Shown here: piece by piece, positions 25,963 through 37,131 of the stretch
How the letters are laid out: every line of letters starts with the position of its first letter
Numbering within the stretch: position 1 is the first letter of the stretch
NCBI GenBank assembly: GCA_029851415.1
Contig: CM056744.1
Span: 115,383,838-115,447,837, forward strand
Reading direction: 5' to 3'
Length of the DNA: 64,000 bases
From: Eretmocerus hayati
Taxonomy: Eukaryota > Arthropoda > Insecta > Hymenoptera > Aphelinidae
Position numbers and translations under genes: made by a program
The notes under the pieces: generated by a model
What the model saw: only the letters and a program-made list of their open reading frames with translations
Told to the model about the DNA's origin: nothing
The model's database searches: none

Positions 25963-28246
25963 AAAGATCGACTGCAAGTTCTGATAGAATTATCCGCTTC
26001 ATGAACTATTTCGTCAGAAAGTGAAAAAAAAAGAAGATTCTTATCACGGGCACATCAAACTCGACGTTCACTCGTGCTATATATTATTCCTTTATCCGTA
26101 TTACATCTTATTCCTTGAACGAACTGCGCATACTTGAAAGATGTTCGATCTCAAAGATGCAAGTCAAAGCTATGGATAACGAGTGACGAGAGGCTCGAAA
26201 TTGAAACTAGCCTCTAGTATGCATATGCACGAACCAAAGATGGAATCCCTCTACACGATCGTGAAAATTCGATAGAAAAATTTTACGTGGCCATTGCAGT
26301 GGAATGGACGGAGCACAAAAATGGCTTAAAGCTCACTGCAAGCTCGATGCAAGCTCTACCGGTGTGGCATCTCTTTGTTGAGCTCACACGATCCGACAGC
26401 ACATATAACGTGTTTAGAAAGGAGGAATTGGTGTAGAAAACTCTGACAAGGCTCTACTGTGGAGAGATGTACGTATTGATGTTGGTGAATTTTCTAAAAT
26501 TGGCGCGCTTTGAGCTTGCAGGCTTGTTAAATGAAAGATCGACATTCTACGCTGCAGCCTCGCTTGTAAAGTTTGATTGAGATGTTTTGAGGGATATACA
26601 AGTTTTTGTGTTGATGTAAAATTTTGACAGAATCGATATTGATTGGTTGCGGCCTCAAGTTTCAGTACTTGGATACTCTGTAAAGTTGGAAGAATTTCAG
26701 TTACGTCGTGGTGATTATTGGCGGTATGAAATCAATGTTTAGACAGAATTGAATAGCACTTCCATTGTTGATGGAAGAAATTGATTAAAACCCAATTAAT
26801 TCATAGTTTAGTGATGAGCTCATATTATCATGTTGCACCCTTATACTATCTTTTGTTTCTCAAAGGTTAGTATTCTCTTGTACCACACTATATGTCATCC
26901 GGACTATCAAATCTACATTAGAAAAATCAGCTCTAAAAATGGAGACGAAAAAATTGCACAGTTACTTGACACGATGCACTCAAGAATTTCGATTACAATA
27001 TTTGTTCACTTCCTCCTCAGAAAATTTTACGCCCAAAAATGAATCATCATTCCTAATACGACAGATATCAGCGTGAGAAACCAACACTAATAATTACCTC
27101 GTTCCCAGATTACATTCGCATCAAAAATTCAAATGACGCTATGAAACAAGTCTCAAAGAGCCCTGAGAAAGAATTTCATACCTCGTGACAAGACTCTCTC
27201 ATCGTATTATCGTCGTCGTCGTCGTCGTCGTCGCAGTGCTCATTTCAAGAGTATAAAATCGCATCGAAAGATGCCCTGCCAGCACTTATTGCACCAGGAA
27301 ATGTGGATGTCAGGAGACATTAGCTCTTCTATTTACGAGCCACGAACATTAATACACATTGGGTCAACGACGACGACCACCACCACCATCACAACAACAA
27401 TATAGGCAGATACTTTACTTGCAGCAATAATACAGATAGTACACTCACAAAATTACGCCGACATACGAAGGATAAGACGCGTTTCAGAGTTTCCTGGCGC
27501 ACTCTGAAATTCCCGCTTGGCTTTCAGTTTAAATATATTCAAGTTCCAAGTATGAGCTGTCTTGAGATTCTGAACACATATATAACTATAGTGGTTGAGA
27601 GTATAGTAGGATCTTGAAGACGATTGCGGTGTAGAGTATGGGAGGATTGTTTATATTAAGTGGACCATAGTCTTATCTGGAAGATTTCAATTTTTATGGA
27701 TATGCGAGCAGAGCAAAGTAATTTCGTAGCTTGTAACGTGTTACCGATTTTTCGTTGTATTGCCAAGGACTGCACGAGGTAAAGGTTATCTGTTTCATGG
27801 ATTTTCTTTAGTATGTGGAATATGTGTTTGGATTCTGAGATGTCAGTGTTAGGGATTTTGTGGATACGGGATCACGGATATAATGCAATTATCTCAATGA
27901 GCGTGTTCGGACTTCTCAAGGGCAAAATTATAACTTTTCGCATATTTCGTTATTTGGCGGATTTATTTCAATACGATTAAGTATTTGGAAGCCTGAAGAT
28001 TCCAAAAATTTTGCTTTGAAGGATTATTTAGGTAGTATTAGATTCAAGGATCCCTGAATGCAGTTTTAACGAGTTTCCCATCCATTTGCCAAATTTTTCT
28101 ATCGCCATGATCAGTTTTATAGCTTTTGTCGGCCTTTTCTCGCATCTTTTCTGTATAGATTTTTCGCTATGGTTTGCACGAATCAGACTTACAAACTCAT
28201 TTATCCCAATTTTTGTTCAAAGTCGGAAAATTCTCACTCACATTAA
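25963..28246. other. Gene-free stretch with trinucleotide repeats
   Basis: No supported gene. A (GTC)n run lies near 27209-27232 and a GAC/CAC-rich run near 27367-27400. Other sequence is unremarkable. Confidence 0.45.
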
Positions 28247-28329
28247 CACGTTCACTGCGGCGGGGCCCACCGGTGGGCCCCGCCGCACCTGGGGAAAGAT
28301 CATCGATTTCAGCCTCCGCAGCGAACATG
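28247..28329. mobile_element. TTAA-flanked MITE (piggyBac-like), 83 bp
   Basis: TTAA flanks both ends (28243-28246 and 28330-28333). The terminal repeats are CACGTTCACTGCGG on the left and, inverted, CATGTTCGCTGCGG on the right. A perfect 30-bp GC palindrome occupies 28257-28286, centred on ACCGGT. A longer relative lies at 43075-43229. TTAA duplication is typical of piggyBac elements and also of Kolobok; no transposase is present. Confidence 0.8.
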
Positions 28330-28333
28330 TTAA

Positions 28334-31300
28334 TGAGTAGCAAACAGGTGATGGTTCAGTTAATAATCCTTGATCTTGTTCTGCTTTGATTTATTGATCC
28401 GTTCACCACAGAATTGCTCCTGGTGTCAGGGATGACGTCTTCGTGTTCCTAATCAAAACATTCTTCTGGGGTGAGAAATGGTAGAAAATAGGAAAGTTGG
28501 AAATTTGAAAAATTTCCGTTTCTTTTTTTCTCCCTCTCGCGATTCCATTTCGAGACTCGATTAATCCATCGTGGCCCTCGTGATGAAACATATTTTTCAA
28601 CATTTTTTCAAATTTTTCGATGGAATACGAGGATACTATCTTGAATTATTGGGAATCAATGGTTGCCCCTGGGCGGGACAGAGTAGCGAACGGATTGGAT
28701 CATTTTCTTACTTTCAAAAATTCATCCTTCTGTAGAACGCATAGGATACAGCATTAAAAGAAATTCCCCTAAATTTTCTAAAAATTCAGAGAGCTAAGAG
28801 CATGAATATCACGCGAGAGGAGTAGTAGGAATTGCGATGTAAGGATAATGAGCCGAAAAAATGTAGGCACCAAATTCTTCCAAAATTGATGATCCTCAAT
28901 TCTTGTAGGAATCTTACTTTGAGCATATCTACGACAAAGAGACATTCTCATGTCAAAAAACTAACTAATTTGATATGATGAAAGGACATTCAATTGGATA
29001 TTAATGAAATTGAATATGTCAAAAACTCTCATTACTCTTTCAACTACTTTGTGAAGCAGAGCTTACATTGAGTTCGATATATTCATTCGCATTCATTGAT
29101 TAATTAAATTTTGCTCCAAAAACCATCGATACCAATGAAATTTGATTTCCATTTCCAAAGTCCTGCTCATGGATAAATACTCTGACTTGCCGTCAGGTCG
29201 TCATCGAATTCACGAAAGACTTGTACTGGTGCCGGAAAGATTTCCGAGCTGTGTCCAAGATGAAACGCATCAAGAATATTGGAAAAAAAATTGAAGGTAT
29301 GAATGCATCGGTACAAATTACAGTGGCAAGATAGATCGAAGATGCACAATGCCAAAAATGACGGACAAATAAGAGAAGATGTTCAAGCAAAACGGGAGAC
29401 CGAAAGGAAAGAGCCGATTGAAATTTACAGTAATGGAAAAGAATGAAAAAGAGAGAAAGAATCAACCTGAGTAGATAAGAAAAAAAAAACCATTTGAACG
29501 AGAGAAGCTCAAGCGAGTGGTGAAAGGTATCGAAGCCTCGTTATTTATTAAAAGTAACGCAAGATAGCTATACATTTATACCTATTGGAAAAAAGCTCTC
29601 TCTCAGCTTCTCTTTCGAATCAACCAGTTTCAAGATGACGATGGGACAAATTACGAAAAGTTACGACAATGCACCAGCTCCTTACTGTACTTATAAGAAA
29701 TGCTGATGAAAATTCAGCCCCCAAGAAATACAGCTGTGCAATACAGACTACTGTATTCTCTGATGAATCCAAGGAAGACAGTACGTGCCTTTAATGTATA
29801 CGGGAATCTTTATCGGTGAAATGGAAAATGTCTTACGAACTTATCAAGGAGCAGGCAATGCAACGACCGACCGAACGTTAGTCTTCGAGACCAATAATTT
29901 TGTCACGGTAGCGTGAATAAGCCTCTGGGTAAGTATATATAGGTAGAGGTATATTCTTTTACCTTTCTATACTCTGTCTCTGAGATAGCGGAATAATTTG
30001 TGGAAATGCACTCGGAGGTAAAAAGATGCGGCTCTTCTTTCCACCATCTCTTTCTTTACATATATAGCTTCTGATTTGTGCGGGAAATTTAAATTGAATT
30101 ATTCGAAATGCTATATCGGATGTGACTCGGATCTTTACAATTGACATGCTTTAAAGTCGGGCGATGAGAAAAGTCGGATATCGTGACTGAGACGTTTGAT
30201 GAAACTCAATCTGTACGGAGTAGAAGATGCTGCAATCGATTCAAAGACTCTTTGAATTATGCATGATTTCGTTCGAAGATGAGGCGGAGTCGATTCTATG
30301 ATATTTTCCGCTTTTGTATATCTATACTTGTTAATTTCTTGGGGATTCTGGCTGTAAGGATTTATTTGTTGAGTTGGATTCGCCGCAAATGGTGGGATTG
30401 GAGTTACATCAATTTTGGACCCCTCAGAATTTTATTTGGTTCTTGTTATTGGGTAAGTATGAGAACAAAAAGAGTGACAAGGTAAATTGTGAATCTGTTC
30501 AATATTTGATCATACTGTTTGATCAGATTTTTATCAAATGTAGATAGAATAATAGATCCATAGAATACGAGATGGAAAAATTAATGAGATCGAAGATTTT
30601 GAGACTGAATGAAAAATGACAACAGTTAAGCCGGTTTACTTTTTTCATTCCGGTGTACCAGAGCTCGACCAGAGAACTCCAAGATTACAAGACAATAGAT
30701 TTTTTTCAAGAAAATGTTCCGTGTTTCGGAAAAACCCATAACTCAATTCTACCGTACGAAAATTGAATAAAGAAGTCTGACTTTTCGAAATTCAATTTTT
30801 GCGCTCACAGCATCTATAATATTCAACAAATAGTTATTGTTGTATGAATTTCCTTAAAAACATTATAAGATAGATTTAATTGAAACTTATTCACGCTACT
30901 GTGAATCTATTTTTGAACCTATTTTTTGGTGGATCCGAGAAAATCGGCTTCTGAGAAAGAATTTCCGTAACCATTTCGTGCAAATTTTGGAGGTGGAGTC
31001 TCGGGTGGAGTTCACAGCTTGCCTCGCTAAAGCTCAAAACATAACGAAATATTCATATTTGCACGCCTGGCGCACTCAACATATTCGAAATTCGATTATT
31101 TCAAGTCAGCTTCAAAATATTTATAGGCGCGAGGTGATAAATTAGAGATTCTCGACGTTAAAATTAGCATAACGTAATTATTTGAGTTGGCCAGCCTGAG
31201 CGCGCGCTTCTCTTTCATGGTCGCAATTCATCTTGCATTTTTGGGCGTGATTTACAAGCTCGAAAAAAAGGCTAGAGTCTCGCGCCCAAACACCAAAGTC

Positions 31301-32754
31301 CATACATGTAGGTATAAAAATATAGTTATACGGAGATGCAAAGAATGAATCTCATCTAAAAATCATTCGGAGAAACTCGGAGTGTGAATGATAGCACCTA
31401 AACAATTTGCATTACAAATTCAGGAATTACTTTTCAATACTTTGGTTGTACTGAAAAAAAATTTGTTCGTTGACCGAGTGAGATACAAAATACGAAAACT
31501 CAAAGATGTGCAAGACAGAGTTGAGACTAAATCACTGGTGGCAGAAGGAAGATGGAGTGACATGAAATCCAGCCTTGGTAATGAAACTGAAATTTAGAGC
31601 TGGTCTCTGGAGGTGAAACTCAAAGGCGAAAAGACGGTTGAACTTTACCTTTGCCAGACTTGAGGCCTCACCTTCTGTGACGCACACAAGACGAAAGATG
31701 TGTAAGACGAAGTAAAGCTAAAGGTATAGTTGCAAGAAAAAGGACGAAAAGGAAACACAGCATGAGCGACCGTCAAAATGCTTGTGTAGATACAGGATGG
31801 GACGAAGAAAGTTTTTTCAATTTTTTATGACTCGGAAACATGGGCAGCTGCACTCTTTGAAATATTGCAAGGATATGAATTATTGGGCTTGCACCCATAT
31901 GCGTGGTCAAATCTTCTTTGGGGCAAGCATGATTTTCGTGTTCAAAGTAATTTTTGAGGGCAACGATGGTGAAATATGGTCAGATGCAAATTGAAGTTTC
32001 GTAAGACAACAGGGTATTCAATTTTTGCAAGTTGAATATATTGATGAATTTTGAAGCCGACAACTATTTGGGAATAAGAGATTTATGTGGTTTCTAAAGT
32101 TGAATTTGGTACAAATATTAAAAATTGATTCTGGCCACTTGGATTTGAAATTTGCAAAAATACGTCGAAAATACGCCTATCAAATTATCACGTTGCCAGA
32201 ATTCATACATAAAAACTGGTCCTGTTCTATCAAGGTGGGCGTTGACCCCCATAGAGGTTTATCACAACAGATTGAGCTTTGAGAATTTGAGATATAACTG
32301 AGCATTGGTTGGATACAACACGTAAAATTATAGCTCACGGGCTGTATGAGTCGTTTTCTCAACAAAATCGAGATTTTTTTCAAATCCAGCAAAATCAAAA
32401 GCCAAACGAAGATGCTCATGCCAAAGGAAATAATGGGAAACAAAACTTAAAATAGTTGATGAATTGAATTACATGTGGTCTGTGAGTTGTACCAGATCTG
32501 AAAATGGATCAGAAACTTGTACCAGATCGCTTGAGTTTTCACAACAAAAGTGGATGTTGGAATTATGTATTTCGGATATCAATACCAATTTTCCCGTGAA
32601 TAATAAATCATCTTCAAAGACCTATGAAGGGTATTTGCATCAGCTTATTCTATTAATCTGGCGATGCAAATTCTATCGACGGTGGGTGCAAATTAGCTTT
32701 GGCCACCGTAAAGTTTGAGGAACTGCTGTTGAATGAAGTAGAGAATACTGAAGA
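28334..32754. other. Gene-free stretch
   Basis: No supported gene. A frame at 30279-30485 encodes a hydrophobic stretch and has a GTAAGT donor-like site at about 30456, but nothing identifies it. Frames at 31388-32282 are short and without domains. Confidence 0.4.
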
Positions 32755-33660
32755 GTGAGTTTAAGGTGTCCGAAAAGTGAGTACGCCTTAGCCCCCTTTC
32801 CAGAAACAGTTTGGGATCGCATTGAACCGATTGAACCCCAGTACCCGTCCCTTTATTTTGAGGAGACATCCGATTATGACCTTGATTTTGACCTTGGAGG
32901 ACATTGTCGAGATCATTTGGAGATCAATCCGATTTTCTCAAATGGAAACAGCTATGTTTCACCTCGAATTCTGAGAGAGCGTGAAAAATCATGGAACCTC
33001 CTCCTGAAACATTTAATGATACGACTTGACCTTGGCGAGATAAATGGATATCAGTGTGGGTGGACAGTAACCACCATAGCTCCAAGGGGAAGCGTTTATC
33101 GGAAAGTTTTTGGTATGGAAGTTTGTCATGATTACAGCGAAAATGAGCTAGTCACTTTTGTTTTCTCTTCGATGTCATTTTCAAGGTCAAAAGTGAGTGT
33201 TTCCACTCATAAATATTAAGTTAGCCTCTGAATGACCTTGAAAATATCCCCCAAGGTCAAACTCGAGGTTACTATCCCATTTTTGCTGTGATCATAACAA
33301 CTTTCATCCGGAAAGTTTCCCGATGAAATGCTCCCTCTCGGAGCTCCAGTGGTTACATTCCACTCGTACTGACCTTCATCCGTCCCGCCAAGGTCAAGTT
33401 GAATGGGGAAATGTTTTCGATAAAATTACCCTAATTTTCTCGGTTATTTCAAAATCCGAGGTCAATAGTAGGTGTTTTTGTTTGAAAAGACCGAGTTGGC
33501 CTCCGAATGACATTGGAAGTGACCTCTAAGGTCAAGACCAAGGTTATCATAGGATCTCCTCCTCAGAATAAGGAGACCTGTATTCCGGAGTTATTGGTGA
33601 TCCCCAGCTATTTCTGAAAAGAAGAGAGTAGGGGATACCCTGTATATGACCCAGCTGATT
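32755..33660. repeat. Diverged tandem repeat rich in AGGTCA/TGACCT
   Basis: The blocks starting near 33184 and 33459 align at a period of about 275 bp: AGGTCAAAAGTGAGTGTTT against AGGTCAATAGTAGGTGTTT, then AGTTAGCCTCTGAATGACC against AGTTGGCCTCCGAATGACA. AGGTCA or its complement occurs 11 times between 32877 and 33534. The right side ends near GGGGATACCCTGTAT, which resembles the ends of several insect DNA transposons, but no matching left terminus was found. A 154-codon frame from 32755 crosses the block, starts at GTG and has no domain, so it is not called a gene. Confidence 0.6.
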
Positions 33661-34001
33661 CCTTCATTGCAAATGATGTACAAAATTATTTGGACCCCCC
33701 TCCCGCCCATGCGATACCAGTATGCCTCTGTAACCTGTCAAAGGTCATTTCGCTCATCGAAATGTATGATTTTATTTTCCTTATCCTGGCAGCAATTCCG
33801 ATGACTCAACTTGATACTTACGTATTTGAATATTGATTAGAGTTAATTGCCGAATTATCAAAACGACGGATTATTCTCCTTGTCAGTCGACAAGATAAGT
33901 TTCACATGTTCGGCAAACGTGTGACGACTTAAAAATTTCAAATAACACGGTGCTTCTTTCGCTAAATCTGTGAATTCTCCTATATTTGGCTAAATTGTAA
34001 C

Positions 34002-35231
34002 ATGCTCTCAAATCAAATGAGACTGAGCACTGGCTTCAAGAATGCAACCTTGCGACTATTTTTCACTTTGTGTCTGTTAATCATTCACTTGAATTTTTCT
34101 TTAACACACATGCTCCTCCCGAAAAAGTGGGAAGTGACTCAGATGAAGCTCGACGAGTTGAATTATGTTTGGACTTTGAACGGCGTCACACCTCAGAGAG
34201 CCCCAGAAATTTGCTTCAATTCTCACGAGTTTTCATCCTCACAGAACAGCCATCAAAAATGGAAGTTAACAGTGTGTTCTTCGACTCATGATTCACAAAC
34301 TGGTGATTCCTTCGATAATGACACGATCTCCAACTCAACGGATGAGAAACTATCGGTTCGTATAGGACTATTCTATAAGTCTGGTGATCAAAATTTCATC
34401 GATAGCAATTACACTTTGACGTTCATGAATGGAACTCTTTATAAAATTCTTGAAACAAACAGTTCGATTCAATTCGAATTACGGAATGCAAATTGGAATG
34501 ATGATCATCTTCTATCAGTTTATAAAAGACAGAACGGTTTCTTATACCAAGAATTCACATTTAAAAAAAGTCAACATAACCTCAACGATGATAACGAGCT
34601 TATTATCAGCTTGAAGGCATCATTAGAGTACAGAAATACAAGAAATTTTTCAAGCAACGAATGCGTGATAACCAGTCCAACTGCTCGAGCAAAAATTCAA
34701 TCACAATATAAGGATCAGTATTTGGATTTCAAACGAGATCATGATTTAGTCCTAGGGACAAAAAGTGGTCAAGATATTACAACAAGTAATAGCCTACTTT
34801 CAGTATGGAGTTATGTTTGGCAGGACAGATCATTCTTCGAACGCAAGCTTGGTCCGATCAGTTTTAAGGAATTCGATTTTGAGGTTGTGAATGAAACCCT
34901 TCATTTTTTGTATAATGGTGAAGCTCCAAAGATGGCGAAGATGGCTAAGGAATTGTTCGTTGTTGCCAAGAAATTTCAGCTCAAAGATTTGAAAAAACTT
35001 GCGGAGGAAGAAATATGCTCCAAATTATATCTTGATATGGATGATATTGTTAAGAATTTGGCTTTTGCCCACAAAAACGAAGCTTTTTCGGTCAAATCTA
35101 GGATTATCAATTATGTTGCGTCACAGTCCGTACAGTTTTTCGATAATTTTTCATCTCGATTGCTCAAAGAGTCCCATCCTGAATTGATACAAGATATTCT
35201 TAATGTAAGGGCCGGGTTACAAGTTGAATAG
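34002..35231 (+). CDS. MATH-BTB protein with predicted N-terminal secretion signal
   Basis: Intronless 409-residue frame from ATG 34002. Residues 18-34 are strongly hydrophobic (LRLFFTLCLLIIHL), followed by a polar stretch, as in a signal peptide. Residues of about 52-208 match a divergent MATH/TRAF domain (NYVWTLNG, later KWKLTVCSSTHD). Residues of about 246-340 match the BTB/POZ fold of speckle-type (SPOP/TD-POZ) proteins: DHDLVLGTKSG, FDFEVVNETLHFLYNGEAPK, then LFVVAKKFQLKDLKKLAEE. About 341-400 resemble the helical extension after BTB. The usual HKAVLAARS-like BTB stretch is poorly conserved. Family members normally bring substrates to Cul3 ubiquitin ligase in the nucleus or cytoplasm. 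Here the leader and eight N-x-S/T sequons downstream of it (N106, N111, N136, N143, N153, N215, N297, N382) point to the secretory route. Family call firm; secretion inferred. Confidence 0.88.
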   Translation: MLSNQMRLSTGFKNATLRLFFTLCLLIIHLNFSLTHMLLPKKWEVTQMKLDELNYVWTLNGVTPQRAPEICFNSHEFSSSQNSHQKWKLTVCSSTHDSQTGDSFDNDTISNSTDEKLSVRIGLFYKSGDQNFIDSNYTLTFMNGTLYKILETNSSIQFELRNANWNDDHLLSVYKRQNGFLYQEFTFKKSQHNLNDDNELIISLKASLEYRNTRNFSSNECVITSPTARAKIQSQYKDQYLDFKRDHDLVLGTKSGQDITTSNSLLSVWSYVWQDRSFFERKLGPISFKEFDFEVVNETLHFLYNGEAPKMAKMAKELFVVAKKFQLKDLKKLAEEEICSKLYLDMDDIVKNLAFAHKNEAFSVKSRIINYVASQSVQFFDNFSSRLLKESHPELIQDILNVRAGLQVE

Positions 35232-35384
35232 GAGTTGAATTTTTATTAATACAATTAATCAGATTATGAAATTGACCATGATTGATAGCTTATCTACAAT
35301 TATTATGCATCTCAATTCTACAAGTAATGTTATTGCTCGGCTCTGTGATTATTATTTTGATACGAATTTGTGATCGGAACGTAG

Positions 35385-35390
35385 AATAAA
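35385..35390 (+). terminator. Candidate polyadenylation signal of the MATH-BTB gene
   Basis: AATAAA 154 bp after the stop codon, at a normal distance for an insect 3' UTR. Confidence 0.55.
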
Positions 35391-36027
35391 CTCAATTACA
35401 TTATCTAAGCGATAATTTTTGAACCCATTTCTTGAACTTCTGACCAATTATTTCGTAAAAGATACGTTCCTCTCTTATGGTTGGTCGAAATCATATCCCG
35501 TATGCATATTAGTTATGAAATGGATAGAATGCCATTTTCATTCTCAGAGAATTTTATATATAGCAGTAACCGAGGCAGTAATAGAGGGGAATTGCGTCAG
35601 CTGCTTACATAAAAAGAAATTTCCAAAAATTCGAGATGTAAATCATCAATTTAGGAGGGATGCAATTTAGCGCTCAGCTGAGATCACAATATCTGACATT
35701 GATCATCCAATATTTCCGTATAAATATTGTCTTAGAGAATTCTCCATCTTGCCAAGACGGATCAAATGTGTGTTTGAGAAAGTATTCGAGTGAATAATAT
35801 CAATCTTCATGATTATTATTTGCAGATTGCTACTGATGTGATGATAATAATTTTTTTTAAATTGGATAAAAATGTGCTTGATTAAAATTTACATACAATT
35901 AGAGCTAATGAGATGATAGCGAATCACGTCGTCCTTGCTCGAGAACGGTTGCAGGAAAGATACCAAAAAATCTTTCGTGATGTACGTGATGGAAGATAAG
36001 TGTTCAATATCTATGCATATTCATACC
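35391..36027. other. Gene-free spacer
   Basis: AT-rich sequence between the MATH-BTB gene and the nested transposon. An 83-codon frame (35419-35670) starts at TTG and has no domain. Confidence 0.4.
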
Positions 36028-36035
36028 ATAGACAA
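36028..36035. repeat. Target-site duplication, left copy (ATAGACAA)
   Basis: Identical to the 8 bp at 40212-40219, directly outside the opposite end of the long-inverted-repeat element. Confidence 0.9.
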
Positions 36036-37131
36036 TAGGGTGTCCCTTATTTCCCAAGTTCCTCCGATCACCCATGCCACCTTCCACAACCTAATCATTT
36101 GGTGAGATATTGCGAGAAAAAAATTTTCAGGGACCTACGTGAAGTTTGAGTGCTGTCCCACCTAGAGCGTTTCTTATTTGAAATGTAACCTTCTGAATGA
36201 AAATTTGAGTCAATGATTCGCATTTACCGCGCATGAATTCCTTTCTACGTCCTCAATAGTGGTTTCAATCGATAGCGGGTGCAATTTCCTTCAAAATGAC
36301 TACCTGAAACATTCGATTTGATACATTAGAACCGGAGATAGCCCACTCATTCGCATATCATCCACCTGAAGAACATAAAAGTGACTGAAAACGACCGTTT
36401 TTTGTTTTTTCGGTTTTTTGAGCCTAGTAAAAAATCCTGACGATAAGAAGTAAAACTGAGCACGAATTCTGTTTCTACGTTGAAAAATACATCAAAAACA
36501 CATGTTCACATCTTTAAAATAAACCAACTCAAAATTCGCATTTTTTGGATTCTTCAAGAAAAACCCTCTTTCACGGATTTGGTACCTTGAATTTTCGAAG
36601 TTCCAAAAACAGCTATAATCAGGGGCGTCACAACACGTATGGAAAGTATGGTCTCACAAGACACTGGCTCAATGTGTGTATGGAATTCCATACACAAGGG
36701 CGAGCCCTAATACCATGTATCGCAGATCAGTCCGATATTTCGAAATAACTCAATTCGTTGGGCTCAATGAATATGTAGCTCGCGTTAATAATAGCTAATC
36801 TACCTGCTTGCATTTTGAATATGGCGCGCGTCTGATTCATCAATATTGAGTCGAGCAGTGGGGGCATTCGCAGCGCTAGTAGTAGCAAGTGTTACCAACG
36901 TAAACACATCTTTGTAACTTGGGCGTTCCACTCGCTCTAATGTTTTCGTAGTGCCACGGTTGAGGTTAGAATACCCTCGAGAACGTAAACACGGTTTGCG
37001 GTACTGCGATATAATTGATCGTCGAGCTTTCGAGTTTTTTAAAAGCGTACATATCAGTGAAACGTAATGGTGGCGAGCAAAAAGTGAGGAGCATCAAGAT
37101 ACATGGGCTAAAGATCAATCCAGAGTATAAA

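Noticed and set aside
27209..27232. CRISPR-like repeat spacing in GTC-rich sequence
   Set aside because: It is a simple trinucleotide microsatellite in a eukaryotic genome, with no spacer structure.
30279..30485. Hydrophobic frame with a GTAAGT donor, considered as a chemoreceptor exon
   Set aside because: No family motif and no matching acceptor exon could be identified downstream.
32755..33219. 154-codon open frame
   Set aside because: GTG start and location inside a repetitive AGGTCA-rich block; no recognisable domain.
37015..37131. Upstream extension of the hAT transposase
   Set aside because: The in-frame extension begins at TTG and has no ATG; the family start MDKF at 37132 is preferred.
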